From positions 47,456 through 111,455 of the forward strand of contig VWPU01004541.1 in the NCBI GenBank assembly GCA_013398955.1: a stretch of 64,000 nucleotides of DNA, given 5' to 3'. Every line of letters starts with the position of its first letter. The first letter of the stretch is position 1. Positions 59,936-64,000 of this stretch are shown here, piece by piece. This stretch comes from Callaeas wilsoni. Taxonomy: Eukaryota; Chordata; Aves; Passeriformes; Callaeidae. Below the pieces are notes generated by a model that was not told where the DNA came from, did no database searches, and saw nothing but the letters and a program-made list of their open reading frames with translations. Made by a program: the position numbers and the translations under genes.

Positions 59936-60325
59936 CATACAATCATACAACAGCACAGGTTGGAAGACATCTGGAAAGGTCCAGCCTTTTGTGGAAAAGG
60001 GAATCTACATGAGAACTATTACCCTGATCAACCATATTTTGAAAAATCTCCATCAGTGGGGACTCTACCAAATCCCTGAGGAGATTGTTCCACAAAATGA
60101 TTGTTCTTTCTGTAAAAAACATCTTTGTGCTATCAAGATAAGACCTCTCCCGGTGCAACTTGTACCCATTGCTCCTTGTCTTCTCCATGTGGCTCCTTGT
60201 GAAAAGAGAGCATCCATCCTCTTTGCGGCTGCCCTTTAAATACTGAAGCCCTCCACAAGTTGTCTTCAGGAGGAGACCAAACTGCTTCAGTCTTGCTTCA
60301 CAGGGCAGGCTCTCATACCTCTCCT
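59936..60325 (-). mobile_element. CR1 LINE fragment, antisense
   Basis: 'acaggttggaagacatctggaa', 'gggactctaccaaatccctg', 'ctgtaaaaaacatctt', 'ttgtacccattgctccttgtc' and 'ctgaagccctccacaagttg' are antisense CR1 text in the expected order over about 390 bases. The 133-codon frame at 59838-60239 lies over this repeat and is not a gene. Confidence 0.88.
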
Positions 60326-61857
60326 AGGTTTAGCCAAGCTTAGCCTTCCTAAGCCAAGGAACTTTGCATGCCCCAGCAAGGTTCTTGTAGTCTTTGATGG
60401 GTATTTGGCCACCTTCCCATGGTCAGTATTTATCTATTTTTTTGGTGTTTAAGCACATCCAAAAGCTCACTGCTAAGCCAGAGTGGTCTGTTGCTCTGCC
60501 TTCTCCCTCTCCCTTTGTAGGGGTTGGACTGTTCCTGAGTAACTCCCAGCCCTTATAAGCTGCTTGTGCTCTCCATGGATTCTTCCCACAGACCCTCACA
60601 GCTGGGCTCTGAGCATATGGAAAGTTTCAGAAGTGCCAACCCTTCTGAAATCCAGGGGGTTTGTCCTATTAGATGTCTTCAGTGTGCTTAGCAAGATCTA
60701 AAACTGCACAATGTTATTATCACTGTATCCAAGGCCACCACTGATAGTTATGCAGTAAAGTAAACATCAGGTTGTGAGCACTAAATCCAGCCAGCAGTGT
60801 GCTGTTCTGAGTCAGCACCTCCAGCACGTGCAGCATGAAGCATTTCTCTGAATTTCCAGGATCCTTGTGGATGATTTGGGTGCTGCTGTTGGATAGATTG
60901 TTTAACAGTCAGGACTGATTTGGTGCTGGAGGTTGGTGGTTTGGCAGAAACTGTGAAGATGAAAATTGTGCAATAACATTGTCAGAAATCCTGTTGTGGA
61001 TGAGGTTAAGTGGCTCACACAGATCTGAGCTTATGAGGTTGTTCTTTCCCCACTGGGAAGGCTTTATGGCCTAACTCCTCTTTTGCACTGGGTGGTGCTG
61101 GTTCATCACAATCCCAGTGAAAAGGCGCTCAGACCTGGTGAGGTGTCAAATGCTATTTATTAGAGAGAACACTGCAAGGTGGGAACAGCAGGGACAATCT
61201 CCTGTTCCTTCAGGTGCTGAGAACCCCCAGAGGAGCAGCACCCACACACAGCATCCTGGCCAGGCCCCATCCATGGGTGCGGGCATCCAAGCTGTTACAG
61301 GAGGGTGTTTTCTTGCAGCAGGAGAACTCTGCTAACCATTTCTGCTGTCAAACAGAAAGGATGTACCCATGAGACCTTCTTGCTGCATGGTTAGACAAAG
61401 CCAAGGACACACAGACGGCCCAAGCCCTCAGTGCCCAGCAGGGGCTGCAGGCTCCTCTGTTTATCCTATGGACGAGGGGTTCGTGCATCACAGCCCAGGT
61501 CTGAAGGCCAGCCCGTCCTTGTGGCACAGGACAGAACAGCACAGCACAGTCCTGGCCATACTCAGGCTCACTGGCGTGAGGATCACCAGCTCCTTGATCT
61601 ACAGTGGGCTTTCAGTCAGGATCTCAGTGGAAGCACAACCTCTTCCCATCTGCCTGTGGATCCCATTTTACATAAGGTCCTTCAGACTTCCTAATTGCAC
61701 AGCCCCACAGCGGTGAACTTCCTAGTGGAGCAGGAGGAATTACCCATGTTTAGCCAGAGCATGGTCTCCACCTCCTGTGACATCTCTCAAGCCTCCAGCA
61801 ATGGAGCCCATCAGAAATACCTGTCACTGAGCAATCCGCTCTTACTGAAAATGTCCC
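60326..61857. other. Intergenic spacer, possible unrecognised repeat
   Basis: Non-coding. At about 61125-61350 the text ('aaatgctatttattagagag' then a GC-rich 200 bases) recalls the antisense end of an avian LTR, but no TG/CA boundary pair or family could be assigned. Frames of up to 115 codons at 61369-61716 have no recognisable domain. Confidence 0.4.
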
Positions 61858-61926
61858 GGCTCATTGCAGGGGGTTGGACTAGATGACCTCTAAAGGTCCC
61901 TTCCAACCCAAATCATTCTGTGATTG
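61858..61926 (+). mobile_element. CR1 LINE 3' terminus, sense
   Basis: GGGGGTTGGACTAGATGACC, then 'aaaggtcccttccaaccc' and ATTCTGTGATTG, is the sense-strand CR1 3' end, including the terminal ATTCTGTG octamer repeat. Only the last 70 or so bases are recognisable. Confidence 0.92.
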
Positions 61927-63239
61927 AGGAAGGAGAGAGGAGCACGGATTTCTCTGTGTGGCTAAGCCAACAAAGATGATGGTGGGCAAGGATTTGCCTA
62001 CAGTCAGCCCCACTGCCAGGGGCAAAGACAAAAGTTGTCCTCAGCTGCTGGGCTTGGCTCTAACCCCCAAAAGCCCAGATTAAATGTCCACATTAGAAAT
62101 CAAAGATAACGCTTGGTTATCACATCTACCACAGAGATCAATATCAGAATCCCAGGCATCAGTAAAATGGTGAAATGGGCAGGAAGTGTGGAAGGGAGAA
62201 TGGGAGCCTGCAGGGTATCGGAAGGCATTTCCTCTCTGGTTCTTGAGGCGACTACTCCAAAGTACCAGTGGGAAAGGTCAGTGGAATGAGAAGGTTGTAA
62301 ATACATGTCACAGGCTGCAGATTGAGTTTATAAAATGACTCCAGAGAATTTCTCTTTTGCATTGCAGAAAGGAAGTCAGCACTGATCCTACGGCACTGAG
62401 AAATGATGAGATGGATCTAGGAAGGACATAAAATGAAATAGGATGTGGGAAACTGAAAAGTAGGAAAATAAAGGTTGAAGAGATCAGGTAAAGGAAAAAA
62501 GCTCAAGATAAGTGTACAAGACAGTGTGCATAGAGCAGAGAAAATAATGTGGGAAAGTGACAGGGCAGCCAAAAAAAAAGAAAGGAAGAATTCCTGAGAG
62601 ATAATAAGCATTTTGGTGGCAGTCCAGTATGGATTCAAAAATTGTCCAAGATCATGGCTGAAGCATTTCCCAGGACCAAGTCTAGGACACGAAATTCTGT
62701 GAATCAAAGGAAGTTTACAGAACACAGAAAAATGTGCTTGAGCATGGCCAAAGCAATTCTGCCTCTGGAGAACTGCTGTGGAAGACAGACAAAGCCCGCG
62801 TTACAGATCAGCTCTGAGCTACCATTCACACTGCTGTGGCATTAGCAGTATTTTCAGATTGAACAAACTTGAATGCAGATCATCAGTTTTCAGCAGAACT
62901 TTTCTATTTTCTTTGAAGTTTTCTACACATGAATCTGTCCTACCAACAACAATCGTTCAAATAGGTGATAAGTGGACAAGGAACTGTCGAAAAAGCAGAA
63001 ATATGAAGAGAGTAAGCCTCCAGGAAAAAAATAAAAACAAAACCAAAACTTAGATTTTGAGTGCAGAAGTATTTGCGTTTATCCTTTCTGAATAGGGAAC
63101 TTTTACTTTGTTTTTAGTCACAGCAGAGTATTTATTTGCCATGAAGGATAATAGTTTCCTACATGTTTTTGCTGATTGTGTATTTACTCCTGTATAACCA
63201 TAATGTCTCTATCAAATGGGTGAAGAGGAAACTGTAGTA
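61927..63239. other. Intergenic spacer, no gene seen
   Basis: Non-coding. Frames up to 102 codons (62417-62725, minus) are serine/phenylalanine/leucine-rich without a domain. No named repeat. Confidence 0.5.
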
Positions 63240-63320
63240 CTGTGTGGAATGTGAAGGTTGTCCAGAGGGGTGGGAGATGCCCCTGGAAACATTCCAGGCC
63301 AGACTGGATGGATGGGTGAG
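63240..63320 (+). mobile_element. Short CR1 fragment, sense
   Basis: 'ggtgggagatgcccctgga', 'aacattccaggccagactgg' and 'atggatggg' correspond to the segment upstream of the CR1 3' end on the sense strand. About 80 bases remain. Confidence 0.65.
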
Positions 63321-63471
63321 GGCTGTTGGCACCTTTCCACAAGTACTTACAAAAAGCCAACAAAACCGAAGGAGTGAACCCCACGATGTTCAAACGAAAA
63401 ATTATAAAATGGTGATTAAGAAGGGATAAAAAGTTCTGGGAAGCCACAAATCTGAATAAATAAGCATCAAT

Positions 63472-63477
63472 TTTATT
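63472..63477 (-). terminator. Downstream poly(A) signal on the minus strand
   Basis: A second minus-strand AATAAA lies 43 bases beyond the first. Cleavage would fall near 63450-63460. Confidence 0.45.
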
Positions 63478-63514
63478 GAATCATGAATAATTTAAGACTG
63501 GTACAATCATCAGC

Positions 63515-63520
63515 TTTATT
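63515..63520 (-). terminator. Upstream poly(A) signal on the minus strand
   Basis: TTTATT on the + strand, AATAAA on the minus strand. Cleavage would fall near 63495-63505. Confidence 0.5.
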
Positions 63521-64000
63521 CTCCATGACGCGGGGTGGGGAGGGGGTAGAAATGGGGAGAGTGAGAAAGGGGAGGCATGATCTCAAACAGACCATTCACA
63601 AATTCCAATCCTAAATGAGAACTGAAAATTAAATAGGGAGAGGAGCAAATGGAAAACATCATAAACGTACACAAAATACTCAATTCCTAGTTTTCTCTTT
63701 AAAAATGGCTAGAAAAAATTCATCAAAATGCAGCACTTTTAATCAAATATTTACATTTCTATGTTACAATGAAAAAATGTACATCTTATAGAACATATTT
63801 CATAAACTGTTCCACTGGAAACGACTAGATCAAAACAGCAACCTTCCATTTAATATCAACAAAGATTTTTTTGCTTTGTTTTTGTATATTATTTTTTTCT
63901 TGAAAGAAAATTGCCACATTTAGACAAGATTTCATACACATAATATCGAAGTTAAGCATCAACAATGAAATATCAAGTTTGCTTCTTTCAAAATGTACAA

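Larger units (their letters stand above)
63450..64000 (-). other. NAV2: 3' UTR end of a minus-strand gene, probably NAV2 (partial)
   Basis: Two AATAAA signals lie on the minus strand at 63515-63520 and 63472-63477, and the sequence beyond them to the window edge is AT-rich, complex and 3' UTR-like when read on that strand (ATGTACATTTTTTCATTG, TGTACGTTTATGATG). In vertebrates the gene next to DBX1 on this side, convergent with it, is NAV2 (neuron navigator 2, a microtubule-associated ATPase-like protein). The identity rests on this gene order. No coding part is in the window, so the name is provisional. Confidence 0.45.

Noticed and set aside
59838..60239. 133-codon plus-strand frame
   Set aside because: It lies mostly within an antisense CR1 fragment.

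Overview
The window is AT-rich, vertebrate-type DNA and most likely comes from a bird, probably a songbird. The evidence is eight recognisable copies or fragments of the avian/reptilian CR1 LINE, three probable solo retroviral LTRs that resemble passerine families as I remember them (no database was searched), and short introns. It holds one complete protein-coding gene. No tRNA, rRNA, CRISPR array or bacterial-type operon was seen.

The gene is the homeobox gene DBX1 on the + strand: four coding exons at 51397-51748, 52243-52344, 54059-54261 and 54616-54987, encoding 342 aa. All splice sites are GT/AG and the frame is continuous. It has a TATA box (51240), two CCAAT boxes (51107, 51131), an untranslated leader without upstream ATGs, and a 3' UTR of about 1.07 kb ending near 56065, with an earlier poly(A) signal at 55035. 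GC-rich, CpG-rich DNA runs in patches from about 47.8 kb to 54.3 kb across its 5' flank and introns.

Region by region: 1-47.3 kb is a gene desert. It holds CR1 remnants (5.2, 10.9, 23.2, 27.4 kb), probable solo LTRs (12.6, 16.2, 24.6 kb), microsatellites, and several stretches with dense homeodomain, octamer or SOX-type motifs that look like conserved enhancers (best at 18.4-18.8, 41.5, 42.3-42.6 and 47.3-47.7 kb). 47.8-51.3 kb is the DBX1 5' regulatory domain, with two free-standing CpG islands and AT-rich elements between them. 51.3-56.1 kb is DBX1. 56.1-63.4 kb is a short intergenic spacer with four CR1 fragments and a pentanucleotide microsatellite. 63.45-64.0 kb looks like the end of a minus-strand 3' UTR with two poly(A) signals. 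From the known gene order NAV2-DBX1-HTATIP2 in vertebrates this is probably the tail of NAV2, convergent with DBX1.

DBX1 is a nuclear transcriptional repressor that patterns the intermediate neural tube, and such genes commonly sit in deserts full of long-range enhancers, which fits the layout. I saw no convincing new coding system. The main unexplained material is the set of non-coding elements, the CpG islands upstream of DBX1, and some open minus-strand frames around 36.8-37.3 and 45.1-46.4 kb.
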